From JAJPHW01 sp963799065 (lineage in GTDB: Bacteria > Acidobacteriota > Terriglobia > Terriglobales > Acidobacteriaceae): DNA of 64,000 bases. The translations under genes and the position numbers were made by a program. Below are positions 53,890-61,548 of the stretch, one piece after another. Each line of letters opens with the position of its first letter. Position 1 is the first letter of the stretch. The stretch is from assembly GCA_963799065.1 (NCBI GenBank), contig CAWCVJ010000001.1, forward strand, positions 2,666,001 to 2,730,000. The letters run 5' to 3'. The notes under the pieces were generated by a model. It did no database searches and was not told where the DNA came from. It saw only the letters and a program-made list of their open reading frames with translations.

Positions 53890-55065
53890 ATGCTCCCTTC
53901 CGAAACCAAAAGCGGCGACGTTGGCCTGTTTCCTGAGATGAAGTCCGACGAAGCGGTAGTGCGCAACACTGGAATCATTCCATCGCAGGGCATTCGCGAA
54001 CTGATTGCCAAGGGCCGCATCACAGCCACGCCTGCCATCCCAGAAGACAACATTCAGCCCGCCAGCCTCGACCTTCGCTTGGGCGAGATCGCGCATCGCG
54101 TGCAGGCCAGCTTCCTTCCCGGCGAGCGCACCGTCGAATCGAAGATCAAAGAACTCAGGATGACGCGCGTCGATCTGACCAAAGCCGCCGTATTCGAAAA
54201 GGGCTGCGTCTACATCGTGCCTCTGGTCGAAGAGTTGAACCTTCCGAAAGACGTTTCGGCCATTGCGAATCCCAAGAGCACGACGGGCCGCCTCGATATT
54301 TTCACTCGCCTGATCTCCGATCACTGCGAAGCCTTCGAACACGTGCGCGCGGGCTACAGCGGAAAACTCTATGCCGAAGTTGCCTCGCGAACTTTCACAG
54401 TGGCCGTCCGCGCTGGAATGCGGCTGAGCCAGTTGCGCTTCGTGCGCGGAAATCCCAGCCCCGCCGATACGACAATCAACACTCTCGATCGCGAAGAGAA
54501 TTTGGTTTATCTCGACGAAGACAGTCCCACCAAAGCCCGAGTTGATCGCGGCTTGAGGATATCAGTAAATCTGGAAGGCTCGCAGCCGGGCGAAATCATC
54601 GCCTACAAAGCGCGCAAGCACGCCCCAGCCATCGAGCTCGACCGCATCGCGCACTACTCGCCGGACGAATTCTGGGAAGCTCGCACTCAGCCTTCGAACA
54701 AGAGTCTCATTCTTGAGCCGAGCGACTTCTACATTCTGGCTTCGCGCGAGCGAGTCCGTGTCCCACCGGGATTCGCGGCGGAGATGGTCCCCTTCGATCC
54801 TTCCGTCGGCGAGTTCCGCATTCACTACGCAGGATTTTTCGATCCGGGCTTCGGATACGGATCGAACGAAGTCAAAGGCACGCGAGCGGTTCTCGAAGTA
54901 CGCGCGCACGATGTTCCGTTCATGGTTGACCACGGCCAATTCGTCGGACGCCTCACCTACATGCCGCTGCTGTCGCGTCCTGATAAAATTTATGGAACGA
55001 ACATCGGCTCGTCGTATCAGTATCAGGCGCTGACGCTGAGCAAGCAGTTCAAGCGCACGGCATAG
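53890..55065 (+). CDS. dcd: Two-domain dCTP deaminase family protein
   Basis: 391 residues. The N-half contains IQPASLDLRLGEIAHRVQ and the conserved NPKSTTGRLD (near 140), typical of the long 2'-deoxycytidine 5'-triphosphate deaminases; the C-half repeats the fold (PPGFAAEMVPFDP, then HYAGFFDPGFGYG). It would convert dCTP to dUTP, the route to dTMP. The length is about twice that of E. coli Dcd because the domain is duplicated. Its start is 55 bases after lon. Confidence 0.88.
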   Translation: MLPSETKSGDVGLFPEMKSDEAVVRNTGIIPSQGIRELIAKGRITATPAIPEDNIQPASLDLRLGEIAHRVQASFLPGERTVESKIKELRMTRVDLTKAAVFEKGCVYIVPLVEELNLPKDVSAIANPKSTTGRLDIFTRLISDHCEAFEHVRAGYSGKLYAEVASRTFTVAVRAGMRLSQLRFVRGNPSPADTTINTLDREENLVYLDEDSPTKARVDRGLRISVNLEGSQPGEIIAYKARKHAPAIELDRIAHYSPDEFWEARTQPSNKSLILEPSDFYILASRERVRVPPGFAAEMVPFDPSVGEFRIHYAGFFDPGFGYGSNEVKGTRAVLEVRAHDVPFMVDHGQFVGRLTYMPLLSRPDKIYGTNIGSSYQYQALTLSKQFKRTA

Positions 55066-55083
55066 GCTTTTGCAGCAGGAACT

Positions 55084-55338
55084 ATGGAATACGGGTCGGG
55101 ACAATTTGAACCCAGCCATGTTGAGCCCAGCAGCCCGCTCCGAGGCAAACTGAGCCTCATCGTCGCCGTCGGAGTGGTCGCCATCGTTCTGATCTTTCTC
55201 CCCGCGTACCGCATCTTCTTCGCCGTAAGTCTTGGCATCGGCATCGTGGTCGCCGCGATCCTTCATCTCTGGAACAAGTACCGTCCCCTCAAAGAAGACG
55301 ACATCGTCGACAATAAGCGACCGCTGGGCTTGGATTGA
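55084..55338 (+). CDS. Small two-helix membrane protein
   Basis: 84 residues. Two hydrophobic helices (about 23-42 and 46-63) and a charged C-terminal tail (KYRPLKEDDIVDNKRP). It follows the dCTP deaminase by 18 bases with GCAGGA near the ATG. No family is recognised, but position suggests a shared transcript. Confidence 0.65.
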   Translation: MEYGSGQFEPSHVEPSSPLRGKLSLIVAVGVVAIVLIFLPAYRIFFAVSLGIGIVVAAILHLWNKYRPLKEDDIVDNKRPLGLD

Positions 55339-55362
55339 TCATTTGCTTTAACCCACAATCCT

Positions 55363-56397
55363 CTAGGATGCACGCGCCTTGTCGGCGCGGGTCATTTGAA
55401 GGCCTATCACGAATCCAACACCGATCGCCCACAGCAACCACGCCAGTCCTCGAACCAGCACCACGGGGTCGTTGCCGTAAAGAGACGGGAACCATCCCAG
55501 CGCAATTCCCTCTGGAATCGGCCCGGCAATCGCACCGATTGCGAGGACGGTCAAGGTGTGGCGCTTAGCGAGACTTCCCCCAATCCAGCGGGCCAAAGCG
55601 ATGGTGCCGAACGTGATTGGAATAATTGAGATGTAGTTGATCACCTGGTTCACTCCACGGAATGCCCCCGCCGGACCCTGGAAGCGAATAAACACCCAGA
55701 CCAGTACCGCGTAGAAGAACCCGACCCCCAGAAGCTTCACGATCTGGGTTGGCGTCAGCTCTGCACTGGCGTGGGCTGGGGCTTGCGCCCACTGCTTGCG
55801 GTAATTGTCTCCCCTGCTGTCGGCGATCGGTGATGCCTCGATATTTTTGGCCTGCATAACTCCTCCTTGTGGTCTGAAAGTCAAAACTTCGTCAACGCTC
55901 ATGGCGTCGTCGGCATGACGCCCGTAGTGCGCGGCCCGGAGAGTTCCGACCCCGTCGATGATAAAATCGGCGGGCAAGCAAAACACGCCGCCATGAACTC
56001 GTTCAGCAGTCCTGCCCATCGCAGCTTCGCTGATGAGCCGCCAGAACGCCCTGGGGTGAAACCAGAACAAGGGCGACTCACGCACGCCGAAGGAACGGTA
56101 CCGCTTCTTATCCGGGTCGGCGATTAAGGCGAAAGGCAGGTCACCGCGCAGATCGACGATATCGTCCGCCGGCGAATGAAAGACCGCGACTTCGATGATG
56201 GAGTTTGCCTCGAGCTCCGCGGCACGCTTGCGGAAATTAGCCAAATGCGTGTTGCAGATCGGGCAACCTGCCCACCGGCTGAACTGAATGTGAACCGTTC
56301 TTCCTTGTGGGTCGGGAATCTCGACCGATCGTCCATCGACGGCGACCCATTGCTCCGACTCGACTTTTTCACCTATGCGTCTCTCCATAACTCTCAT
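55363..56397 (-). CDS. Redoxin fused in frame to a four-helix membrane protein
   Basis: About 344 residues from the ATG at 56397, chosen because the divergent promoter and operator lie upstream of it. Residues 1-180 form an AhpC/TSA-like thioredoxin fold with the CPIC pair (Cys45, Cys48) and FHSPADDI. Residues 181-344 hold four membrane helices. A strong AAGGAGGA sits three bases before Met181, as if the second half were once, or still is, translated separately. Likely repressed by the divergent TetR protein. Substrate unknown; a thiol-based redox role is inferred. Confidence 0.72.
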   Translation of the reverse strand: MRVMERRIGEKVESEQWVAVDGRSVEIPDPQGRTVHIQFSRWAGCPICNTHLANFRKRAAELEANSIIEVAVFHSPADDIVDLRGDLPFALIADPDKKRYRSFGVRESPLFWFHPRAFWRLISEAAMGRTAERVHGGVFCLPADFIIDGVGTLRAAHYGRHADDAMSVDEVLTFRPQGGVMQAKNIEASPIADSRGDNYRKQWAQAPAHASAELTPTQIVKLLGVGFFYAVLVWVFIRFQGPAGAFRGVNQVINYISIIPITFGTIALARWIGGSLAKRHTLTVLAIGAIAGPIPEGIALGWFPSLYGNDPVVLVRGLAWLLWAIGVGFVIGLQMTRADKARAS

Positions 56398-56459
56398 GTT
56401 TCGATCTGATTTGTCGGTAATTCGTTCCCGGCTTGCCAGCCAGTCGAATTTGTACATCA

Positions 56460-56489
56460 ATGTAAACAGACCGTCAGTCGGTTTGTCAA
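56460..56489. promoter_or_regulatory. Promoter with TetR-type operator in its spacer
   Basis: On the minus strand TTGACA (56489-56484) and TTACAT (56465-56460) are 18 bases apart and would drive the redoxin gene. The spacer holds an inverted repeat, ACAGACCG-N5-CGGTTTGT, with 7 of 8 arm positions matching, the form of a TetR operator. The divergent TetR gene starts at 56499, so it likely represses both genes here. Confidence 0.65.
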
Positions 56490-56498
56490 GGAGGCCAC

Positions 56499-57104
56499 AT
56501 TCCAACAGCTAAAGACCGCAACAAGAATCGGGAGCGCGGCACAGCCACTCGGCGCCACATCGTCGAAGTCGCAGCGCGCTTGTTTACGACCGCAGGCTAT
56601 CAATCCACGTCCATCGAAGCGATCTTGTCTGCGTCCAAGGTAAGCCGGGGCGCTTTCTACCATCACTTCAAGAGCAAAGAACAGATCTTTGAAGCCGTGT
56701 TCCTGCTAGGGGAACAGGAGATCACTCGCCGATTGATCGAAGAGACCAAGCACATATCCGAGCCCGTGGAGAGGCTTGGTGCGGGTTGCCGCCGGTTCAT
56801 CGAAGTGGCTTCGCAGAAACGCTTCCGGCAAATAGGACTGATCGATGCCCCTGTGGTTCTCGGGTGGCGAAGATGGAGGGATCTCGAAGAACAATACGGC
56901 TTAGGCGTTCTCCGGGCCGGGTTGAACGCCGTCGCCATCGCGCGTGGCCGCCCGACAGCGTTTCCTCATGAAAGCGCGCGACTGCTTTTAGCCGCCCTGA
57001 TCGAAGCCGCGATGATCGTGGCGCGCTCCAAGGATCGGCGCAAGACGCTCGCGGGATGTGCGTCCGTCGTCGATAAGCTCCTGGCAGCGTTTCTGGAAAG
57101 GTAA
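56499..57104 (+). CDS. TetR-family repressor with AUU start
   Basis: About 201 residues. The N-terminal helix-turn-helix reads RRHIVEVAARLFTTAGYQST, then VSRGAFYHHFKSKEQIF; the C-terminal ligand domain is typical of TetR. Upstream of the TTG at 56580 the frame is open to 56466 without ATG, GTG or TTG, and starting at 56580 would cut the DNA-binding domain. ATT at 56499 has AAGGAGG four bases upstream and gives the usual PTAKDRNKNRE leader, so AUU is the likely start. Divergent from the redoxin gene, whose promoter it probably represses. Confidence 0.78.
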   Translation: MPTAKDRNKNRERGTATRRHIVEVAARLFTTAGYQSTSIEAILSASKVSRGAFYHHFKSKEQIFEAVFLLGEQEITRRLIEETKHISEPVERLGAGCRRFIEVASQKRFRQIGLIDAPVVLGWRRWRDLEEQYGLGVLRAGLNAVAIARGRPTAFPHESARLLLAALIEAAMIVARSKDRRKTLAGCASVVDKLLAAFLER

Positions 57105-57137
57105 TCGACACTGCCGATATGAGACGATTAGAACAGG

Positions 57138-59078
57138 ATGATTCAGCTTTCCGCCGCCGGGAAACGCTTTGGCCACAAACTCCTCTTCGAGGACGTGGAC
57201 TGGATGATTACGTCCAACGACCGCGTTGGTCTGGTCGGCGCGAACGGCACCGGCAAGTCTACGCTGATGAAGGTGCTCGCCGGACTGGAGACGCTCGACT
57301 ACGGCACACTCAGCATCGGCAAAGGACTAGGCGCCGGCTATCTGCCGCAGGACGGCCTCGAACTCTCCGGCCAAACGGTTTTTGCAGAGTGCATGTCGGT
57401 CTTCTCCGGCCTTCAAGGGATGGAGCGCGAGATGGAAGAACTCACCGCTCGCATGCCCGATCTCGATCCCGCGTCTGCCGAATATGAGCAGGTAGCCGAT
57501 CGCTACCATCGCATCGAACATGAGTTTCGCACCCGCGACGGATATGCCATCGAAGCGCAGGTCGGCAATGTGCTCGGCGGTTTAGGTTTCGGAAAGAACG
57601 ACTGGCATCGCCTCACTGACGAATTTTCCGGCGGCTGGCAAATGCGGCTGGCGCTGGCGAAACTGCTTCTTCAAAAACCCAACCTGCTGCTGCTCGACGA
57701 ACCGACGAATCATCTCGATCTCGAAGCCCGCAACTGGCTGGAGGAGTATCTCAAGAACTATCCTCATGCGTTCGTGCTGATTTCGCACGACCGCTATTTC
57801 CTGGACGTGACGATCACCAAAATCGCCGAGATTTGGAACAAGAAAGTTCACATCTACACCGGCAACTACGAGAAGTATCTGACCCAGAAAACCCAGCGCC
57901 TGGAACTGCTCGAAGCGGCCTACAAGAATCAGAAAGACCGTATTGAACAGCTCGAAGTCTTCATCAATCGCTTTCGCTATACGGCGACCAAAGCCAAGCA
58001 GGTGCAGAGCCGCATTAAAGAACTGGAAAAGATCGAGCGCATCGAGTTGCCGGAAGAAGAAAAGACGATTCACTTTTCCTTTCCGCAACCCAAGCCCAGC
58101 GGACGCATCGTCGTCGAGTTCGAAAACGTTGCTAAGATTTACGGCGAGAAGAAAGTATTCGAACGCGTTAACTTCATGATCGAACGCGGCGATCGCATCG
58201 CGCTGGTGGGCGTCAATGGCGCAGGAAAATCCACGCTGATCAAATTATTAGCCGGTGCCGAACCGCTGACAGCGGGCGAATACAAGCTCGGCCACAACGT
58301 TCAAGCGGATTACTTCGCGCAGGATCAATATAAAGAACTCGACATCGACGCGCGCATGATCGACGACATCGGACGCGTAGCACCGCGTTCGACGGAAACC
58401 GAACTGCGCAGCTTGCTGGGTTGTTTTCTCTTCTCCGCGGACGATGTGTATAAACGCATCGGCGTCCTGTCCGGCGGCGAGCGCAATCGCTATGCACTGC
58501 TGCGCATGTTGCTGCATCCCGCAAATTTTCTGTTGCTCGACGAACCTACAAATCACTTGGACATGCGCGCGAAAGATGTGCTGCTCGAAGCGCTGGCCAA
58601 ATATACTGGCACAGTCGTCTTCGTTTCGCATGATCGCTACTTCATCGACAAGCTGGCCACACGAGTATTCGAAGTCGGCGACGGAAAAGTTGAAATTCAT
58701 CCCGGCAATTACGAAGACTATCTCTGGCGCAAACAAGGCGGAGCGGCCGCACTACAAGAATCGATTGCGAAGTCCGTGGCTCCCATTACGCCAGCCGCAA
58801 CAAACGGCAGTCACACAGCACCTGCGCCAAGCGCGCCCGAGCCGAAGGGCAAGCGCCTGAATCCGATGAAGCGCAAACAAATGGAAGATCGCGTCGGCGA
58901 AATCGAATCCGAGATCGAAGCTCTCGAAGCAGCTATCATCGAATGCGAAACCGAATTGCAGTCCTTTGTCAGCGCAGAAGAAACCGAGCGCGTCAGCCGT
59001 GAACTCGCGCAGCATCGTACAGATTTACAGGCTCGACTAGCCGAGTGGGAAGAAGTCGAGCAAACTCTGCGCGCGTAG
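57138..59078 (+). CDS. ABC-F family ATPase
   Basis: 646 residues with two ATPase domains and no membrane segments. Walker A sequences are GANGTGKST and GVNGAGKST, signatures FSGGWQMR and LSGGERNR. The linker between them (about 235-325) is charged, as in Uup/EttA/ABCF proteins that act on the ribosome. A C-terminal coiled-coil (about 580-646) resembles that of Uup. It may relieve stalled translation; the exact class is not fixed. It begins 33 bases after the TetR gene. Confidence 0.92.
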   Translation: MIQLSAAGKRFGHKLLFEDVDWMITSNDRVGLVGANGTGKSTLMKVLAGLETLDYGTLSIGKGLGAGYLPQDGLELSGQTVFAECMSVFSGLQGMEREMEELTARMPDLDPASAEYEQVADRYHRIEHEFRTRDGYAIEAQVGNVLGGLGFGKNDWHRLTDEFSGGWQMRLALAKLLLQKPNLLLLDEPTNHLDLEARNWLEEYLKNYPHAFVLISHDRYFLDVTITKIAEIWNKKVHIYTGNYEKYLTQKTQRLELLEAAYKNQKDRIEQLEVFINRFRYTATKAKQVQSRIKELEKIERIELPEEEKTIHFSFPQPKPSGRIVVEFENVAKIYGEKKVFERVNFMIERGDRIALVGVNGAGKSTLIKLLAGAEPLTAGEYKLGHNVQADYFAQDQYKELDIDARMIDDIGRVAPRSTETELRSLLGCFLFSADDVYKRIGVLSGGERNRYALLRMLLHPANFLLLDEPTNHLDMRAKDVLLEALAKYTGTVVFVSHDRYFIDKLATRVFEVGDGKVEIHPGNYEDYLWRKQGGAAALQESIAKSVAPITPAATNGSHTAPAPSAPEPKGKRLNPMKRKQMEDRVGEIESEIEALEAAIIECETELQSFVSAEETERVSRELAQHRTDLQARLAEWEEVEQTLRA

Positions 59079-59228
59079 TTCGTTAATCCCGCCCGTACAC
59101 TGTTCTTCCGTAACTCCTTGCTAAGCAACCTCTCATGCGATATTCAGGGTGTCCCTAAAGGACATAATCCTCCCGTTTGCGGCCAATTCCGTTACCAGCC
59201 GCGGGGAACTCAAGGAAGGCCGGAAACC

Positions 59229-59729
59229 ATGTTGCAGTCGTCCGAAAACGCTTACAACTCGCCCAAATATCCCGCACCCCCTGCGCCGAGCACGTTTACA
59301 CCCAACAAATCCAGCAGCATTTCCGCTCCCACCGAGCAGGCGACCATTGGCCGCTCGCTGGTGATTAAAGGCGAGATCAGCGGCGCCGAATCGATTTACG
59401 TCGACGGCCGCATCGAGGGCTCCATCAACTTGGCCGACCATCGCGTTACCGTTGGACGCAATGGCAACGTGGCCGCCAACATCAACGCCAAAGAAGTGGT
59501 CATCATGGGCAAGGTCACCGGCAACGTGCAGTGCAGCGACCGCGTCGACATTCGCAGCGAGGGCACGCTTACGGGCGACGTCATCACGCATCGTATCAGC
59601 GTAGAAGATGGAGCGGTTCTGGCGGGCAGCGTTCAGGTGCAGTCGAAGCCGGAGTCCAAGAGCAACGGCAAAGCCTCGGATCATCAGAACAGCGAAGCCA
59701 AAGCATCGGCAGCCGCGGCGGGAAATTAA
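59229..59729 (+). CDS. Bactofilin
   Basis: 166 residues from the ATG at 59229, which has AAGGAAGG upstream. The central right-handed beta-helix (about 40-135) is built of short repeats (IGRSLVIKGEISGAESIYVD, then GKVTGNVQCSDRVDI). Flanking tails are Pro/Ser- and Lys/Ala-rich and disordered. Bactofilins polymerise without nucleotide into cytoskeletal filaments that shape cells or place pili and polar proteins. It is convergent with msrB. Confidence 0.92.
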   Translation: MLQSSENAYNSPKYPAPPAPSTFTPNKSSSISAPTEQATIGRSLVIKGEISGAESIYVDGRIEGSINLADHRVTVGRNGNVAANINAKEVVIMGKVTGNVQCSDRVDIRSEGTLTGDVITHRISVEDGAVLAGSVQVQSKPESKSNGKASDHQNSEAKASAAAAGN

Positions 59730-59739
59730 TTACTTTGCT

Positions 59740-59769
59740 GCGGGACAGCAGACGACTGCCGTCCCGCAC
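59740..59769. terminator. Inverted repeat between convergent bactofilin and msrB
   Basis: TGCGGGAC (59740-59747) pairs with GTCCCGCA (59762-59769) and the stem continues inward for four more pairs after one mismatch, with a four-base loop. It may stop transcripts from both sides, although no long T run follows. Confidence 0.55.
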
Positions 59770-59774
59770 AAAGC

Positions 59775-60200
59775 TTACTTCTTGGAGTCTTCGGCGGGCT
59801 TGAGTTCCAGCGCGGCCGAGTTCATGCAGAAGCGCAGGCCAGTCGGCTTGGGGCCATCCTCGAAGACGTGTCCAAGATGCGCGTCGCAGCGGGCGCAACG
59901 AGCCTCGGTGCGCACCATTCCATAAGCGCGGTCAGTCTTGGTCTCCACTGCCGACGGATCCAGCGCTTGATAGAAACTCGGCCACCCTGTGCCCGAGTCG
60001 AACTTCGTGTCTGAGCTAAACAGCGGCTCACCGCAGCAGACGCAAGCATACGTCCCCTTGTCTTTCGTTTTCCAATACTTTCCAGTGAACGCGGGCTCGG
60101 TGCCAGCTTGGCGTGCCACATGGAATTGCTCCGGCGTGAGCTGCTTCTTCCACTCTTCTTCTTTCTTCACCACTTTTTCTTTCGTGATTTCGTTCGGCAT
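59775..60200 (-). CDS. msrB: Peptide-methionine (R)-S-oxide reductase
   Basis: 141 residues. Catalytic Cys125 lies in RFCMNSAAL; structural zinc is held by Cys53/Cys56 and Cys102/Cys105. SGTGWPSF is the substrate-binding loop. It repairs oxidised methionine in proteins using thioredoxin. No signal peptide is seen, so it acts in the cytoplasm. A plain Cys stands at the catalytic position, not selenocysteine. Confidence 0.95.
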   Translation of the reverse strand: MPNEITKEKVVKKEEEWKKQLTPEQFHVARQAGTEPAFTGKYWKTKDKGTYACVCCGEPLFSSDTKFDSGTGWPSFYQALDPSAVETKTDRAYGMVRTEARCARCDAHLGHVFEDGPKPTGLRFCMNSAALELKPAEDSKK

Positions 60201-60298
60201 TGTGTCTCCTGAATGGTTCGTCGTAAGGTTAGATGGAAATGTGGCCGAAAAGTTCCACAGCGTTGGATTTGATTGTGCCCGAAGATGGAGAGAACGTA

Positions 60299-60655
60299 AT
60301 GACGAAAGATGAAGCTTGGGCTCTGGCCAGGCATTGGGCCGCTGCCTGGAATGCTCATGATCTTGACTTGATCATGACGCATTACGAAGACGCCGTTGAA
60401 CTGACTTCGCCCGTTGCCGCCCGCCTTCTAGGAACGCCGGAGGGCAAGGTCGCAGGGAAACAAAACTTGAGAGCCTACTTTCAGCGAGGACTGGAAGCCT
60501 ATCCAGAACTCCACTTTCATATCGAAGACGTGCTCTGGGGCATAAACAGCATCGTGCTCTACTACACAAATCAGACGGGAACGCGTACGGCGGAATTCAT
60601 GGAACTATCTGAGAGCGGGAAAGTGCTGCGAGTGGTGGCGAATTACAATTCTTAA
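60299..60655 (+). CDS. NTF2-like (SnoaL-type) protein
   Basis: About 118 residues from the ATG at 60299, preceded by GGAGAGA. AWALARHWAAAWNAHDLDLI and VLYYTNQTGTRTAEFMEL give the alpha+beta barrel pattern of the NTF2/SnoaL superfamily (nuclear-transport-factor-like fold). Many members bind or isomerise small hydrophobic molecules; no substrate can be named. Confidence 0.82.
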   Translation: MTKDEAWALARHWAAAWNAHDLDLIMTHYEDAVELTSPVAARLLGTPEGKVAGKQNLRAYFQRGLEAYPELHFHIEDVLWGINSIVLYYTNQTGTRTAEFMELSESGKVLRVVANYNS

Positions 60656-60662
60656 GGCATAT

Positions 60663-60697
60663 GGTAGAATGGTAGATGTGCAAGGTAGAATAATACC
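60663..60697 (+). promoter_or_regulatory. Repeated GGTAGAAT sites before vapB
   Basis: GGTAGAAT at 60663-60670 is followed by GGTAGA and by GGTAGAATAATACC, which includes the dyad GGTA-N6-TACC. TAGAAT could serve as a -10 box. The cluster lies just upstream of the vapB ATG at 60701, where VapBC complexes bind in other systems. Confidence 0.45.
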
Positions 60698-60700
60698 TAT

Positions 60701-60961
60701 ATGAGCCTTAACATCAAAAACGAAGACGCTCACAAACTGGCCCAACAGTTGGCGCGACTCACCGGCGAGAGTATGACCGAGGCGGTCACGGAAGCGGTTC
60801 GGGAACGGTTAAAAAGGGTCCGGGTTGCTGACAAACGTGTTCCCAGACTCTCCGATCGGCTGCTCGCAATCGGCCGCGACTGCGCCCCGCGCCTGAAGGA
60901 ACCGTTTCGCTCGGCGGATCATGGCGACCTTCTCTATGACGAGAAAGGGCTGCCGAAATGA
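60701..60961 (+). CDS. vapB: VapB-type antitoxin
   Basis: 86 residues. MSLNIKNEDAHKLAQQLARL and GESMTEAVTEAVRERL match the Rv0623-like VapB family: an N-terminal dimeric DNA-binding part and a C-terminal tail that blocks the toxin. It overlaps the toxin gene by four bases (ATGA), the usual coupling. Its product also represses its own promoter with the toxin. Confidence 0.9.
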   Translation: MSLNIKNEDAHKLAQQLARLTGESMTEAVTEAVRERLKRVRVADKRVPRLSDRLLAIGRDCAPRLKEPFRSADHGDLLYDEKGLPK

Positions 60962-61353
60962 TTCTGGATACCTCGGCCATCATCGCCATTCTCCGCCTAG
61001 AAGCGGAGGCGGCCGAGTTTGCCGAAATCATCGAGCGCGCCGCCCCGTCGCGCATTTCGGCTGTGAGCTACGTCGAAGCCGGGGCGGTGATCGATGGCAG
61101 CAAAGATCCGATTGCCAGCCGCCGTTTCGATGAATTGATCGAGGCGGCGCAAATCGCGATTGAGCCGGTCACCGAAGCGCAGGCTCACATCGCGCGCCAG
61201 GCCTACCGGGACTTCGGCAAAACCAGCGGCCATCCCGCGAAACTGAATTTTGGCGATTGCTTCTCGTATGCGCTGGCGAAATCCGCCGGAGCGCCGCTTC
61301 TGTTCAGAGGTCAGGACTTCTCGCGCACGGATGTGAAGTCAGCGCGAGGGTAA
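60958..61353 (+). CDS. vapC: VapC-type PIN-domain toxin
   Basis: 131 residues. The PIN RNase fold supplies the acidic metal site: Asp4 (MILDTSAI), Glu40 (VSYVEAG), Asp near 100 (LNFGDCFSYALA) and Asp119-like (FRGQDFSRTD). VapC toxins cut RNA, often initiator tRNA or the sarcin-ricin loop. Complete and intact, unlike the broken pair at 42.4-42.8 kb. Confidence 0.92.
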   Translation: MILDTSAIIAILRLEAEAAEFAEIIERAAPSRISAVSYVEAGAVIDGSKDPIASRRFDELIEAAQIAIEPVTEAQAHIARQAYRDFGKTSGHPAKLNFGDCFSYALAKSAGAPLLFRGQDFSRTDVKSARG

Positions 61354-61548
61354 AGTCTTTCCGGATGATTTACCGGGAAACCGGTAACTGACGCACCCTT
61401 CATGCGCCTTGCTTGACTTCGCCGCTGTCGCGTCCCAGAATGATGGGGGGCGGTTGTGCGTTCGCCTTCATCAATCCGGCCCTAGTTACTATCCGAAGAC
61501 ACCCGTATTGAGCGACTCAGTCTCATTTGCATAGTACTGCTTGTAGCC

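Noticed and set aside
59775..60200. MsrB as a second selenoprotein
   Set aside because: Its catalytic residue is encoded as Cys and the frame has no internal TGA.
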